NCBI RefSeq assembly: GCF_000024925.1
Contig: NC_013521.1
Coordinates: forward strand, 186,001 to 250,000
Source: Sanguibacter keddieii DSM 10542
GTDB taxonomy: Bacteria; Actinomycetota; Actinomycetes; Actinomycetales; Cellulomonadaceae
Length of the DNA stretch: 64,000 bases
Reading direction: 5' to 3'
The notes below the pieces were generated by a model. It was not told the DNA's origin. It made no database searches and saw only the letters and a list, made by a program, of their open reading frames with translations. Every line of letters starts with the position of its first letter. The stretch's first letter is position 1. Shown here one piece after another: positions 8,689 through 17,131 of this stretch. The position numbers and the translations under genes are program-made.

Positions 8689-8708
8689 GATTGGAACCCG
8701 ACCCAATC
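8689..8708. promoter_or_regulatory. Inverted repeat, candidate operator between GH4 and amidohydrolase genes
   Basis: GATTGG (8689-8694) and CCAATC (8703-8708) form a perfect 6-bp inverted repeat with an 8-base spacer, in the 91-nt divergent intergenic region. The spacing suits a dimeric repressor. Which regulator binds is unknown; the ROK repressor encoded at 9890-11071 is a candidate by position. Confidence 0.4.
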
Positions 8709-8738
8709 GATCAACTTCAGCCACCGGAGGCCTCGACG

Positions 8739-9830
8739 ATGCCGCTTCACGACGCCCTGGGCGTGAACCCGAGCACACCACCCGTGCCAGACCTGCGCCT
8801 CGCCGAGTGGACGCCCCGACAACAGCTGCGGGTGCCCGAGACCCACGTGGCCCGCGCGGCCGTCCCGGCGGTCGACATCCACAACCACCTGGGTCGCTGG
8901 CTCACCGACGACTGGTGCACCCCCGACGTGGACGCCCTGCTCTCCCTCATGGACGAGGTGAACCTCACGACCGTGGTCAACCTCGACGGGTTGTGGGGCG
9001 AGGCCCTCGACGCCAACCTCGCGCGCTACGACCGTGCCCACCCCGGCAGGTTCGTCACCTTCTGCCAGGTGGAGTGGCCGCTGCTCAGCGAGCCCGACGG
9101 GGTCGAGCGGCTCGTCGCGCAGCTGCGTGACTCGGCCGCGCGGGGGGCTCGCGGGGTCAAGGTGTGGAAGAGCCTCGGGCTGTCGGTCCGCGACGCCTCG
9201 GGCGCGCTCGTGCAGCCTGACGACCCGCGGGTGGTGGAGGTGCTCACGGTCGCCGGCGAGCTCGGCCTCCCGGTGCTCATCCACGTGGCCGACCCGGTCG
9301 CCTTCTTCGATCCTCTCGACGCGCACAACGAGAGGTTCGACGAGCTCGCCGGCCAGCCTGACTGGTCCTTCGCGGACCGGGCGGTGTACCCCTCGTTCCA
9401 CGGTCTCCTCGGAGCTCTCGAGGCGCTCGTGCGCGCGACGCCGGGCACCACGTACATCGGCGCCCACGTGGGCTGCGTCGCGGAAGACCTGGACCACGTG
9501 TCGAGGCTGCTGCGCGAGCTGCCGAACTTCTTCGTCGACACCGCGGGCCGCGTCGCCGAGCTGGGGCGCCAGCCGCGGCGGTTCCGTCGCCTGCTCGAGG
9601 AGTTCCCCGACAGGGTGCTCTTCGGCACGGACATCTTCCCCCTCGAGCGCGCCGGTCTCGAGACGTACTTCAGGTTCCTCGAGAGCGACGACGAGAGCTT
9701 CCCCTACGCACCCGGCGCGAGCATCCCTCCGCAGGGGCGGTGGACGGTCTCCGGCGCCGACCTCCCGGTCGACCTGCTGACCTCGCTCTACAGCACCAAC
9801 GCGCGTCGCATACTGGGTCTCGGCGAGTGA
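8739..9830 (+). CDS. Amidohydrolase family 2 protein (TIM-barrel metal hydrolase)
   Basis: A 363-residue protein of the Amidohydro_2 group. It has the metal-binding HxH pair in VDIHNHLGRW (near residue 47), a barrel lysine region GARGVKVWKSLGL, the histidine blocks VLIHVADP and YIGAHVGCVAEDL, and the final aspartate in LFGTDIFPLER. This is the ordered ligand set of the superfamily. Members hydrolyse lactones or decarboxylate or deaminate small acids; the substrate here is unknown. ATG 8739 was chosen because CCGGAGG lies 8 nt upstream. Its place between a GH4 enzyme and a sugar ABC system suggests a sugar-acid lactone or similar, which is inference only. It is convergent with the ROK gene. 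Confidence 0.8.
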   Translation: MPLHDALGVNPSTPPVPDLRLAEWTPRQQLRVPETHVARAAVPAVDIHNHLGRWLTDDWCTPDVDALLSLMDEVNLTTVVNLDGLWGEALDANLARYDRAHPGRFVTFCQVEWPLLSEPDGVERLVAQLRDSAARGARGVKVWKSLGLSVRDASGALVQPDDPRVVEVLTVAGELGLPVLIHVADPVAFFDPLDAHNERFDELAGQPDWSFADRAVYPSFHGLLGALEALVRATPGTTYIGAHVGCVAEDLDHVSRLLRELPNFFVDTAGRVAELGRQPRRFRRLLEEFPDRVLFGTDIFPLERAGLETYFRFLESDDESFPYAPGASIPPQGRWTVSGADLPVDLLTSLYSTNARRILGLGE

Positions 9831-9889
9831 CCGGCCCCGGGGGTGCGCGCGCCGTCTCGGCGGCACCGCTCTCCGCGGTCGGGGTCGCG

Positions 9890-11071
9890 TCAGGTCGTGA
9901 CAGGCTGCGCGAGGCTCTCGTCGGCGTCGGACGCCCGCGCTCTCGCCGGTCGGATCTCGCCCGTCAGGTGGGAGGACTCGACCTCGCTCATCGCCAGCCG
10001 GACCGCACCCCGCGCCACGTGGTCGCCACCCAGGGTCGACACGCGCACGTCGGGCATGCGGATGACGCTGCGGCCGACCATGGCCGAGAACTCCGGCACC
10101 CACAGCTCGGCCCAGGGTGTGCTGCCGCCGCCGAGCACGACGACCTCGGGGTCGAGGGTCAGCACGAGGGCGGACGCACCCGTCGCGACCGCTCGGGCGT
10201 ACTCACGGACGAGCCGTCGCGCGCCGGGGTCGCCGCGGCGCGCGGTCTCGAAGGTGGTCGCGGCCGCCGTGGCGTCGACGTCGAGGTCGTCGTCTCCGGC
10301 GTGGTCCCCGCGCAGGATCCCGATCGCCTTCTTCCAGCGGACCACCGGGAGCCGGCCGATCTCTCCGGCGGCACCGGCGTGGCCCTTGACCAGCACGCCG
10401 TTGACGAAGGCCGCGGCCCCGGTCCGCAGGCCCGCGAGGATGTAGACGACGTCGTCGGCGCCCTGGGCCGCTCCCCACGCGTGCTCGGCGAGCAGGGCCA
10501 GCTTGACGTCGTTCTCGACGCGCACCGGGCACGGGAAGGTCGTGGCCAGGTGGCCGACCAGGTCGACGTCGGTCCAGCCTGGCAGCGGGCTGAAGAGCGA
10601 GGTGCGCCCTGTCGCGTCGACCGGCCCGGTCACCGCCGCGCCGACGGCCCACACGTCGTGCGGGCTCGCGCCGTGCTCGGCGAGGGCCTCGCCGAGGGTC
10701 CGGTCGATCGCCTCGAGCCGCTCGGGCGGGGCGAGCGCCGGGTCGACGGCGACCTGGTGCTCGACGAGCACGCCCCCGTCGAGGTCGGCCAGCAGCACGG
10801 AGATCCTGTGCACGCCGATGTCCAGACCCACCAGCAGCCCTGCCCTGCTCCTGAAGGCGAAGCGCTGGGGCGGACGGCCACCCTGCCCGTCGAGCACGGG
10901 CTCGACCACGTCGACCCAGCCGAGCCTGACGAGCTCGGAGACGAGGGAGTTGATGCTCGGGCGCGAGAGGCCCGTGGCGCGGGTGAGCTCGGACGTGGTC
11001 GACGGACCGCTCGACCTGATCGCACCCAGCGTGCGCTCGAGGTTGTACTCCCTGACCTGGATCGTCGCCAT
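9890..11071 (-). CDS. ROK family transcriptional regulator (NagC/XylR-like repressor)
   Basis: A 393-residue regulator with an N-terminal winged helix-turn-helix (SSGPSTTSELTRATGLSRPS, about residues 20-39, then INSLVSELVRLGWV) and a C-terminal ROK domain beginning LLVGLDIGVHRISVLLADLD. The ROK sugar-pocket region GHAGAAGEIGRLPVV is present, but the zinc cysteine cluster CxCGxxGC of ROK kinases is absent, so it is a regulator and probably not a kinase. A good ribosome site GAAGGAGCGG precedes the ATG. It is divergent from the ABC sugar operon and lies 156 nt from it, so it probably represses that operon until a sugar binds. Confidence 0.85.
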   Translation of the reverse strand: MATIQVREYNLERTLGAIRSSGPSTTSELTRATGLSRPSINSLVSELVRLGWVDVVEPVLDGQGGRPPQRFAFRSRAGLLVGLDIGVHRISVLLADLDGGVLVEHQVAVDPALAPPERLEAIDRTLGEALAEHGASPHDVWAVGAAVTGPVDATGRTSLFSPLPGWTDVDLVGHLATTFPCPVRVENDVKLALLAEHAWGAAQGADDVVYILAGLRTGAAAFVNGVLVKGHAGAAGEIGRLPVVRWKKAIGILRGDHAGDDDLDVDATAAATTFETARRGDPGARRLVREYARAVATGASALVLTLDPEVVVLGGGSTPWAELWVPEFSAMVGRSVIRMPDVRVSTLGGDHVARGAVRLAMSEVESSHLTGEIRPARARASDADESLAQPVTT

Positions 11072-11151
11072 GTGTGTACCGCTCCTTCGACTCGTGGACT
11101 ACCAGTACCACAAACGGAAGTGGCACACGTGACCCAGGTTACGTAAAGCCC

Positions 11152-11180
11152 TTGACAGGGTTCTAGCAAGTTCCTAGCCT
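11152..11180 (+). promoter_or_regulatory. Promoter of the ABC sugar transporter operon
   Basis: A perfect -35 box TTGACA (11152-11157), a 17-base spacer and a -10-like TAGCCT (11175-11180) lie 48 nt before the first permease start. The spacer and -10 contain a repeated TTCTAGC/TTCCTAGC, and CCAC...GTGG flank an 8-base spacer further upstream (near 11107-11122), both possible binding sites for the divergent ROK regulator. Confidence 0.6.
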
Positions 11181-11227
11181 AACCATCAGACCAGTGCAGG
11201 GGCACCACACAGCCCAGGAGGTTCTCA

Positions 11228-12184
11228 GTGACGAGACTGCTCGAGACGTCGGCCGATCCCGGTCGACGCAGAGACAGCGACGACGGGCCGTCAGGCCGCG
11301 CCGTGAAGAAGCCGATCCGGGACCGCAAGGAGGCCTGGGCGGCGGCCATCCTCCTCCTCCCGGCGCTCTTCGGGTTCGCGGTGTTCTGGATCTACCCGAC
11401 GATCCGCGGCACCTACTACTCCATGACGGACTTCAACCTCCTCCGGGAGCCCGAGTTCATCGGCCTGGAGAACTTCCGGCAGATCGCCTCCGACCCCCAG
11501 GTGTGGAGCTCGCTGCGCATCACCGCCGTCTTCGCGATCGCGAACATCGTCCTCGTGATGGTGCTGGCCCTCGTGCTCGCCGCGCTCATGCAGCGGCTCA
11601 ACCTCAAGACCTGGCTGCGGTCGGTCCTGCTGCTGCCGTGGCTGGTGCCCAACGTGGCCATCGCGCTCATCTGGGGCTGGCTGCTCGACGCCAACGTCGG
11701 CTACCTCAAGAACCTGCTCGACTCCGTCGGCATCGGGGGCGTGACCTTCTACAACCCGAAGGCCGCGCTGTGGATCATCGTCATGATCTCGGTCTGGTCC
11801 GGCCTCGGGTACACCGCGCTCCTGCTGTACGCCGGGATGCTCCAGGTCCCCGCCGAGCTCTACGAGGCCGGCTCGATCGACGGTGCGTCCGAGACCCGGA
11901 TGTTCTTCGGGATCACGCTGCCGCTCATCCGACCGGTGATCGCCCTCGTGCTCGTGGTCTCGTTCATCGGGTCGTTCCAGGTGTTCGACCTCGTCCAGGT
12001 CGGGTACGGCAACAACCCGATCCCCGAGGTCCGGGTCATCTACTACTACATCTACCAGTTGGCCTTCTCGTTCCACCGCATGGGCTATGCCTCCGCGGTG
12101 TCGATCCTGCTCGTGGTGCTCCTGGGCGCCCTGACCTACGTGCAGCTGCGCATCATGCGCGCCAACCGATCGGACCTCGCATGA
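11228..12184 (+). CDS. Carbohydrate ABC transporter permease (MalF/UgpA type)
   Basis: A 318-residue inner-membrane permease with a cytoplasmic N-terminal 45 residues and about six membrane spans, starting with AAILLLPALFGFAVFWIYP. The EAA loop that contacts the ATPase is ELYEAGSIDGASETRMFFGI. This is the CUT1 architecture for import of mono- or oligosaccharides. It begins at GTG 11228 behind AGGAGG and overlaps the next permease by 4 bases (ATGA). No ATPase gene is in the operon; CUT1 systems in actinobacteria often share one MsiK-type ATPase encoded elsewhere, which is the likely explanation. Confidence 0.9.
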   Translation: MTRLLETSADPGRRRDSDDGPSGRAVKKPIRDRKEAWAAAILLLPALFGFAVFWIYPTIRGTYYSMTDFNLLREPEFIGLENFRQIASDPQVWSSLRITAVFAIANIVLVMVLALVLAALMQRLNLKTWLRSVLLLPWLVPNVAIALIWGWLLDANVGYLKNLLDSVGIGGVTFYNPKAALWIIVMISVWSGLGYTALLLYAGMLQVPAELYEAGSIDGASETRMFFGITLPLIRPVIALVLVVSFIGSFQVFDLVQVGYGNNPIPEVRVIYYYIYQLAFSFHRMGYASAVSILLVVLLGALTYVQLRIMRANRSDLA

Positions 12185-13125
12185 CCACCACCACCGCGGC
12201 CCCCGCCGCCGTCAGCACACCCGTCCGCCAGCGGTCCCGGTTCGTCCCCCGCCGTCTCGCGCCCGGCAGGCTCGGCGCCTGGCTGGTCCTCGGGCTCGTC
12301 GTCGTGGCGACCGTGTTCCCGTTCTACTGGATGGTGCGGACGTCGCTCACCCCGACGGCGGACCTCATCGCCGACTCGGACAGGCTGTTCCCGACCGACC
12401 CGACGCTGGTCAACTTCCGGCGTGTGCTCGGCCTGACCACCACCGAGGAGGCGATCGCCGCAGGCGGCACCGGCGCCAGCATCAACTTCCTGCGCTACAC
12501 GATGAACTCGTTCATCTTCGCCGGGTCGGTGGCCCTCACCCAGACGCTGTCCTGCGCCGCGGCGGCCTACGCCTTCGCCCGCCTCACCTTCCGTGGGCGC
12601 GACGGACTCTTCGTCCTGATCATCGCCGGGCTCATGATCCCGGGGATCTTCACCCTGCTGCCGAACTTCGCCCTCATGCGCGAGCTCGGCCTGCTCAACA
12701 CGATGCTCGCCCTCGTGGCCCCGTCGCTGCTCGTCACACCCTTCGCGATCTTCTTCCTGCGGCAGTTCTTCCTCTCGCTGCCGCGCTCCGTCGAGGAGGC
12801 CGCGATGCTCGACGGCGTCGGACCGCTCGGCAGGTTCTGGCGCTTCGCGCTCCCCATGAGCCGAGGCCCCATCGCCACGATGATCCTCATCACCTTCGTC
12901 GGGATGTGGAAGGAGTACCTGTGGCCGCTGGTCGCCGGGAACTCCGAGAGCACCCGGGTGCTCACCGTCGGGCTCAGCGTGTTCCAGCAGCAGTCGCCGA
13001 ACACCCGGCCCGACTGGACCGGCCTCATGGCCGGCTCGACCCTGTCGGTCATCCCGGTGCTCCTCATCCTCATCTTCCTCGGACGGCAGCTCGTGCAGTC
13101 CCTCAACTTCTCCGGCGGCAAGTAG
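12181..13125 (+). CDS. Carbohydrate ABC transporter permease (MalG type)
   Basis: A 314-residue partner permease. It starts with a low-complexity cytoplasmic stretch and then the span LVLGLVVVATVFPFYWMVRT, typical of MalG. The EAA loop reads SVEEAAMLDGVGPLGRFWRF. About six membrane spans are seen in total. ATG 12181 overlaps the stop of the first permease, so the two are co-translated. Together they form the pore for the lipoprotein-delivered sugar encoded downstream. Confidence 0.9.
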   Translation: MTTTTAAPAAVSTPVRQRSRFVPRRLAPGRLGAWLVLGLVVVATVFPFYWMVRTSLTPTADLIADSDRLFPTDPTLVNFRRVLGLTTTEEAIAAGGTGASINFLRYTMNSFIFAGSVALTQTLSCAAAAYAFARLTFRGRDGLFVLIIAGLMIPGIFTLLPNFALMRELGLLNTMLALVAPSLLVTPFAIFFLRQFFLSLPRSVEEAAMLDGVGPLGRFWRFALPMSRGPIATMILITFVGMWKEYLWPLVAGNSESTRVLTVGLSVFQQQSPNTRPDWTGLMAGSTLSVIPVLLILIFLGRQLVQSLNFSGGK

Positions 13126-13179
13126 CCCGCCCGAGCCGTTCCTCCCTGCCCCACGGCAGTCAGACAGAAAGGCACGACC

Positions 13180-14508
13180 ATGAAGAAGCTCGCAGCACTC
13201 GTGGCGATCGGGGCAGCATCGGCGCTGACCCTCAGCGCCTGCTCTTCCGGCGGCAGCTCTGCCGACGGGGGTGACGTCACCCTCCAGTACTGGATGTGGG
13301 ACGACCAGCAGGCACCGCTCTACCAGGCCTGCGCCGCGGCGTTCACCGAGGAGAACCCGAACATCACCGTCGAGATCACCCAGACGGGCTGGGCGCAGTA
13401 CTGGCAGAACCTCAACACGCAGATCACGGCCGGCACCGCGCCCGACATCTTCGTCAACCAGATCTCCTACTACAAGGAGTTCGTGGACAACCAGCAGCTG
13501 CTCGACCTCTCCGAGTACGTCGACGCCTCCGACATCGACTTCGCGGACTACACCCCGGACCTCGCCGACCGCTGGGCCGAGGGCGACGCCCGCTACGGGC
13601 TCCCCAAGGACTGGGACACCGTGGGCCTGCTCTACAACGTGGCGGCGGCCGAGGAGGCCGGCTTCACGCCGGAGGACATGGCCGCGCTCACCTGGAACCC
13701 GACCGACGGCGGCACCTTCGGCGAGTTCGTGGCCGCGACGAGCGTCGACTCCGCCGGCCGCGACGGTCGCGACCCGGCCTTCGACAGCAGCGACGTCGTC
13801 CGCTACGGGTACTACCCGGAGTGGGCCGACGGAGCCATCGGCCAGAACGGGTGGGGAGTCTTCGCCCACGCCAACGGCTTCACCTTCGGGGACGGCACCT
13901 CGGCACCCGACTACGCCGACGCGTCCCTCGTCGAGACCGCCACCTGGCTGCAGTCCCTCATCGAGGACGGCTACGCCCCGAGCTTCGACTCGACGTCGAC
14001 GCTCGGCACCCAGGCCGTGATGGAGAACGAGAACGCCGCCTCGACGATCCAGGGCTCGTGGATGGCGTCCTCCTACCTGGGTGAGGCTGCCCCGACGGAG
14101 TTCGCGTTCGCGGCGGTCCCCACCGGACCGGCGGGACGCTTCGCGTCGACCAACGGGCTCGCGGACTCCGTCTGGGCCGGGACGTCCCACCCCGACGAGG
14201 CCTACCAGTTCGTCGAGTACCTCGCCTCGGCCGAGTGCCAGGACAGCGTCGGCGAGGCCGGCCTGATCTTCCCGGCACTGTCCTCGGCGACCCAGGTCGC
14301 CCTCGAGGCTCGCGAGGCCCTCGGCTACGACTCGACCGCCTTCGTGTCGGTCGCCGACGCCGGCGACACCTTCCTCGTGCCCGTCATCGAGCGCTCCGCC
14401 GAGGTCAACACGGCCGTGCAGGACGCCATGCAGTCGATCGCTCAGGGGACCGACGCCCAGACCGCGCTCGACACCGCGGCCGCCACGGTCGAGTCCTACT
14501 ACGAGTGA
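13180..14508 (+). CDS. Extracellular sugar-binding lipoprotein of ABC transporter
   Basis: A 442-residue solute-binding protein of the sugar family 1. The signal peptide MKKLAALVAIGAASALTLSA ends in a lipobox LSAC (Cys21), so the protein is lipid-anchored on the outer face of the membrane. The mature part starts with a Ser/Gly linker and then VTLQYWMWDDQQAPLYQ and ENPNITVEITQTGW, the usual first lobe. Length fits the family. It sits 54 nt downstream of the MalG-like gene and should determine which sugar the system takes up. Neighbouring GH4 and GH36 genes point to alpha-galactosides or GalNAc-containing sugars, which is inference. Confidence 0.9.
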   Translation: MKKLAALVAIGAASALTLSACSSGGSSADGGDVTLQYWMWDDQQAPLYQACAAAFTEENPNITVEITQTGWAQYWQNLNTQITAGTAPDIFVNQISYYKEFVDNQQLLDLSEYVDASDIDFADYTPDLADRWAEGDARYGLPKDWDTVGLLYNVAAAEEAGFTPEDMAALTWNPTDGGTFGEFVAATSVDSAGRDGRDPAFDSSDVVRYGYYPEWADGAIGQNGWGVFAHANGFTFGDGTSAPDYADASLVETATWLQSLIEDGYAPSFDSTSTLGTQAVMENENAASTIQGSWMASSYLGEAAPTEFAFAAVPTGPAGRFASTNGLADSVWAGTSHPDEAYQFVEYLASAECQDSVGEAGLIFPALSSATQVALEAREALGYDSTAFVSVADAGDTFLVPVIERSAEVNTAVQDAMQSIAQGTDAQTALDTAAATVESYYE

Positions 14509-14619
14509 CGCCGTCCCCGTCCGGCGACGACCGGGCCGCTGACCGGCCGCCGGTCAGCAGCTGACCAGCAGAACGACCACCACCCAGCAGGACGAGCCCA
14601 GCCTCGTCCCGACCCAGGC

Positions 14620-14650
14620 GACGGGAGCGGTGCACCCCACCGCTCCCGTC
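14620..14650 (+). terminator. Strong hairpin between binding-protein and GH36 genes
   Basis: GACGGGAGCGGTG and CACCGCTCCCGTC form a perfect 13-bp stem with a 5-base loop, 112 nt after the binding-protein stop and 20 nt before the GH36 start. No T-run follows. It may lower expression of the glycosidase relative to the transporter or protect the upstream transcript end. Confidence 0.55.
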
Positions 14651-14670
14651 GTCGTGCGAAGGACCTTGCC

Positions 14671-16188
14671 ATGTCGATCCAGAGCCCTCCCCGTCTCCCT
14701 CTCACCCTCCACGGGGGTGAGGTGGGCGGCAGCCCGACCTGGGCGAGCGCACCGACCGGTGCGGACGCCCCGACCGAGACCTTCTTCACCGCCTCCCGGG
14801 CGGCGTTCCTGCACGGCCGCACCGAGGGCGACGTGTACCGCAACGGGCACAACTCCTGGTCTCCGTCCGGGTGGCGCGCGATCGCCGACGCGCCCCTGCG
14901 CGTCGCCAACCCCGTCCGCCGCCAGACAGCCGACGACACCCGCTGGGACGACCCCGCCCGGCACCACTCGTCCTGGATGATCGCCGTGGCGTCCGAGCAG
15001 GGCACCCTGCTGCTCGGCTGCCTCGACGGCGAGACCCCGCGCCTGCACGCCGACACCGACCTCGTCAGCGCCTGGACCGAGACCGGCAGGTCGGCGTCCT
15101 GGGTGCTCCTCGAGGGCGACGAGCTCGCCGTCTTCGCGCGGTACCGCGACCTCCTCGTCGAGCGCCACGGCAGCCTCTCGCAGGCACCCGGCGCCGTCTG
15201 GTCCTCCTGGTACTCCTACTACGAGACCATCTCGCGCGCGGACCTCGACGAGGTCGTGCCCCAGCTCCCGGGCCTCGGCTTCGACACCGTGCAGGTGGAC
15301 GACGGCTGGGAGCGCCTGGTCGGCGACTGGCACCCGAACGACAAGTTCTCCGCCGGCATGAAGGACACCGTCAGCCTCATCAGCGACCACGGCATGCGGG
15401 CAGGGCTGTGGATCGCGCCGTTCATCACGCTCCCGGACGCCGAGGTGGTGCAGAAGAACCCGCAGATGCTGCTGCGGGACGCGTCGGGCTCCCTGGTCCA
15501 CGCCGGCACCAACTGGGGCAGCCACTACTACACCTTCGACTTCACGCGTCCCGACGCCCAGGGCTTCCTCGTCGACACCGTGAGCCGCGCGGTCCACGAC
15601 TGGGGCTTCAGCTACCTCAAGCTCGACTTCATCAACGCCGGGACCGTCGATGGCGTGCGGTCCCAGGACGTCGACCGCGAGCAGGCGTACCGCACGGCGA
15701 TCGAGACGATCCGCGCCGCGGTCGGTCCCGACACCTACCTCCTGGGCTCCGGGGCGCCCATCTTCTCGTCGTTGGGCGTGCTCAACGCCGTGCGGACCGG
15801 CCCGGACGTCGCGCCCATGTGGGACAACTACGCGACGGACGACCCGTCGGACGCCACCGCCCACAACGCCCTCTCCAACGCGGTGAGCCGCCTGTGGATG
15901 CGCGGCCTCGTCGGCCTGGACCCGGACGTCGTGTACTTCCGGCACCGCAGGAACCTGCTGAGCGACCAGCAGATGCAGTGGCTCAAGGACTGCGCGACGC
16001 TCTCGGGCTTCCCCGCGGTGTCCGACCCGCCCGCGTGGATCGACGCCGAGGACCACGACGAGCTGCGCACGTTCCTCACCACGTCGCCGGCGACCGAGCA
16101 GGTAGGACGGTACAGGTTCCGCATCGAGGACCGCGAGGTCGACTTCGGCCCGGTGTTCGACGACTCGGACAGCTTCTACCCGCTGTGA
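14671..16188 (+). CDS. Family 36 alpha-galactosidase (GH36, melibiase-like)
   Basis: A 505-residue cytoplasmic glycosidase with no signal peptide. GH-D clan features are the substrate loop DTVQVDDGWERLVGDW, the nucleophile in SYLKLDFINAG (Asp319) and the acid/base aspartate in VRTGPDVAPMW (Asp379), followed by WMRGLVGLDPDVV. It is shorter than classical bacterial GH36 enzymes of about 700 residues, mainly through a reduced N-terminal beta domain. It should split terminal alpha-galactose, or alpha-GalNAc, from oligosaccharides brought in by the transporter encoded just upstream. ATG 14671 follows AAGGACC. Classification within the family cannot be settled from the sequence alone. Confidence 0.85.
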   Translation: MSIQSPPRLPLTLHGGEVGGSPTWASAPTGADAPTETFFTASRAAFLHGRTEGDVYRNGHNSWSPSGWRAIADAPLRVANPVRRQTADDTRWDDPARHHSSWMIAVASEQGTLLLGCLDGETPRLHADTDLVSAWTETGRSASWVLLEGDELAVFARYRDLLVERHGSLSQAPGAVWSSWYSYYETISRADLDEVVPQLPGLGFDTVQVDDGWERLVGDWHPNDKFSAGMKDTVSLISDHGMRAGLWIAPFITLPDAEVVQKNPQMLLRDASGSLVHAGTNWGSHYYTFDFTRPDAQGFLVDTVSRAVHDWGFSYLKLDFINAGTVDGVRSQDVDREQAYRTAIETIRAAVGPDTYLLGSGAPIFSSLGVLNAVRTGPDVAPMWDNYATDDPSDATAHNALSNAVSRLWMRGLVGLDPDVVYFRHRRNLLSDQQMQWLKDCATLSGFPAVSDPPAWIDAEDHDELRTFLTTSPATEQVGRYRFRIEDREVDFGPVFDDSDSFYPL

Positions 16189-16207
16189 GCCCTGCCTCGC
16201 GGTGACC

Positions 16208-16246
16208 GGCGGCCGGGTGGGGTGCACGCGCCTCTCCCGGCCCGCC
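16208..16246. terminator. Hairpin between convergent GH36 and DeoR genes
   Basis: GGCGGCCGGG (16208-16217) pairs with CCCGGC and CGCC (16236-16246) with a single bulged C and an 18-base loop. It lies 20 nt after the GH36 stop and may end transcription from either side. Confidence 0.4.
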
Positions 16247-16254
16247 ACGAGGTA

Positions 16255-16312
16255 GGTCCGACGACACCACGTAGAGGTCGGACGACACCAGGTGGCAGGC
16301 CCGACGACCGGG
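16255..16312. repeat. Three direct repeats of about 21 bp
   Basis: GGTCCGACGACACCACGT (16255-16272) recurs as GGTCGGACGACACCAGGT (16276-16293), a 21-bp offset, and a partial third copy GGCCCGACGACC begins at 16298. The unit length equals two helical turns. The array lies in the convergent gap just beyond the deoR stop; no function is evident. Confidence 0.6.
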
Positions 16313-16344
16313 CCGTCCACGCCGCGTGCTCAGGCACGGTCGTG

Positions 16345-17130
16345 TCAGCCGACGACGACGTCCAGGCCACGGCCGCGGAGCACGTCGAGGGTGCTCTCGT
16401 CGGTGCCGGAGTCGGTGATGACGCCCTGGACGTCGTCCAGCCCGCAGATGCGGGCGAAGGCCGTCGCCGAGAACTTGTCCGAGTCCGCGACGACGTAGGT
16501 GCGCCGTGCGAGCGACACGAGGGCCGCGTTCACGGCCGCCTCGCCCTCGTGGTGCGTGAAGAGGCCGTGCTCCAGGTCGACCGCGCTCACCCCGAGGAAC
16601 AACGTGTCGATGTTGATCTCCGGCAGCATGAGCGACGCGAGGGGACCGACGAGCTCGTACGACCGTGCGCGGGCGACGCCGCCCGTCACGACGATGCGCA
16701 GGTTCTGGCGGACGATGAGGTCGTTCGCGATGTTCACGGCGTTCGTCACCACGGTCGTGACCGAGCCGGAGAACCGCTCGTCGCCCGAGGTCGCGACACC
16801 GACCTCGTAGGCGGCGACGGTGGTGGTGGTCCCACCGTTGAAGGCGATGACCTCACCCGGCGTGACCATCGCGGCGACCGCTGCGCCGATGGAGTTCTTC
16901 TCCTGCGAGCGGCGCACCGTGCGGTACCGCATGGGCAGGTCGCCGGAGATGCTGTTGACCGTCGCCCCGCCACGCGTGCGGCTGACCAGCTGCTGCTCCG
17001 CCAGGGTGTCGAGGTCGCGCCGGGCGGTGGCGGGGGAGACCTGGAAGGTCTCGACGACCTCCTCCACGTGGACCGAGCCGTTGGCGACGATGTGGTCGAC
17101 GAGCCGGGACAGACGTTCCTCGCGCTCCAT
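16345..17130 (-). CDS. DeoR/GlpR family transcriptional regulator (AgaR-like)
   Basis: A 261-residue regulator: N-terminal DeoR helix-turn-helix (VHVEEVVETFQVSPATARRD, then LDTLAEQQLVSRTRGGA) and a C-terminal sugar-phosphate sensor domain with NGGTTTTVAAYEV, VVTNAVNIANDL, VVTGGVARARSYELVGPLA and VVADSDKFSATAFA. It is the last gene of the amino-sugar operon; its ATG lies one base after the nagA stop, with GAGGAG inside the nagA end serving as ribosome site. This start was chosen over an upstream in-frame one for that reason. In Aga systems the DeoR-type AgaR represses the operon and responds to a sugar phosphate. Candidate operators are in the promoter region near 22155-22252. Confidence 0.87.
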   Translation of the reverse strand: MEREERLSRLVDHIVANGSVHVEEVVETFQVSPATARRDLDTLAEQQLVSRTRGGATVNSISGDLPMRYRTVRRSQEKNSIGAAVAAMVTPGEVIAFNGGTTTTVAAYEVGVATSGDERFSGSVTTVVTNAVNIANDLIVRQNLRIVVTGGVARARSYELVGPLASLMLPEINIDTLFLGVSAVDLEHGLFTHHEGEAAVNAALVSLARRTYVVADSDKFSATAFARICGLDDVQGVITDSGTDESTLDVLRGRGLDVVVG

Positions 17131-17131
17131 C

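Noticed and set aside
9890-11071. ROK sugar kinase
   Set aside because: It has an N-terminal helix-turn-helix and lacks the zinc cysteine cluster, so it is a regulator.
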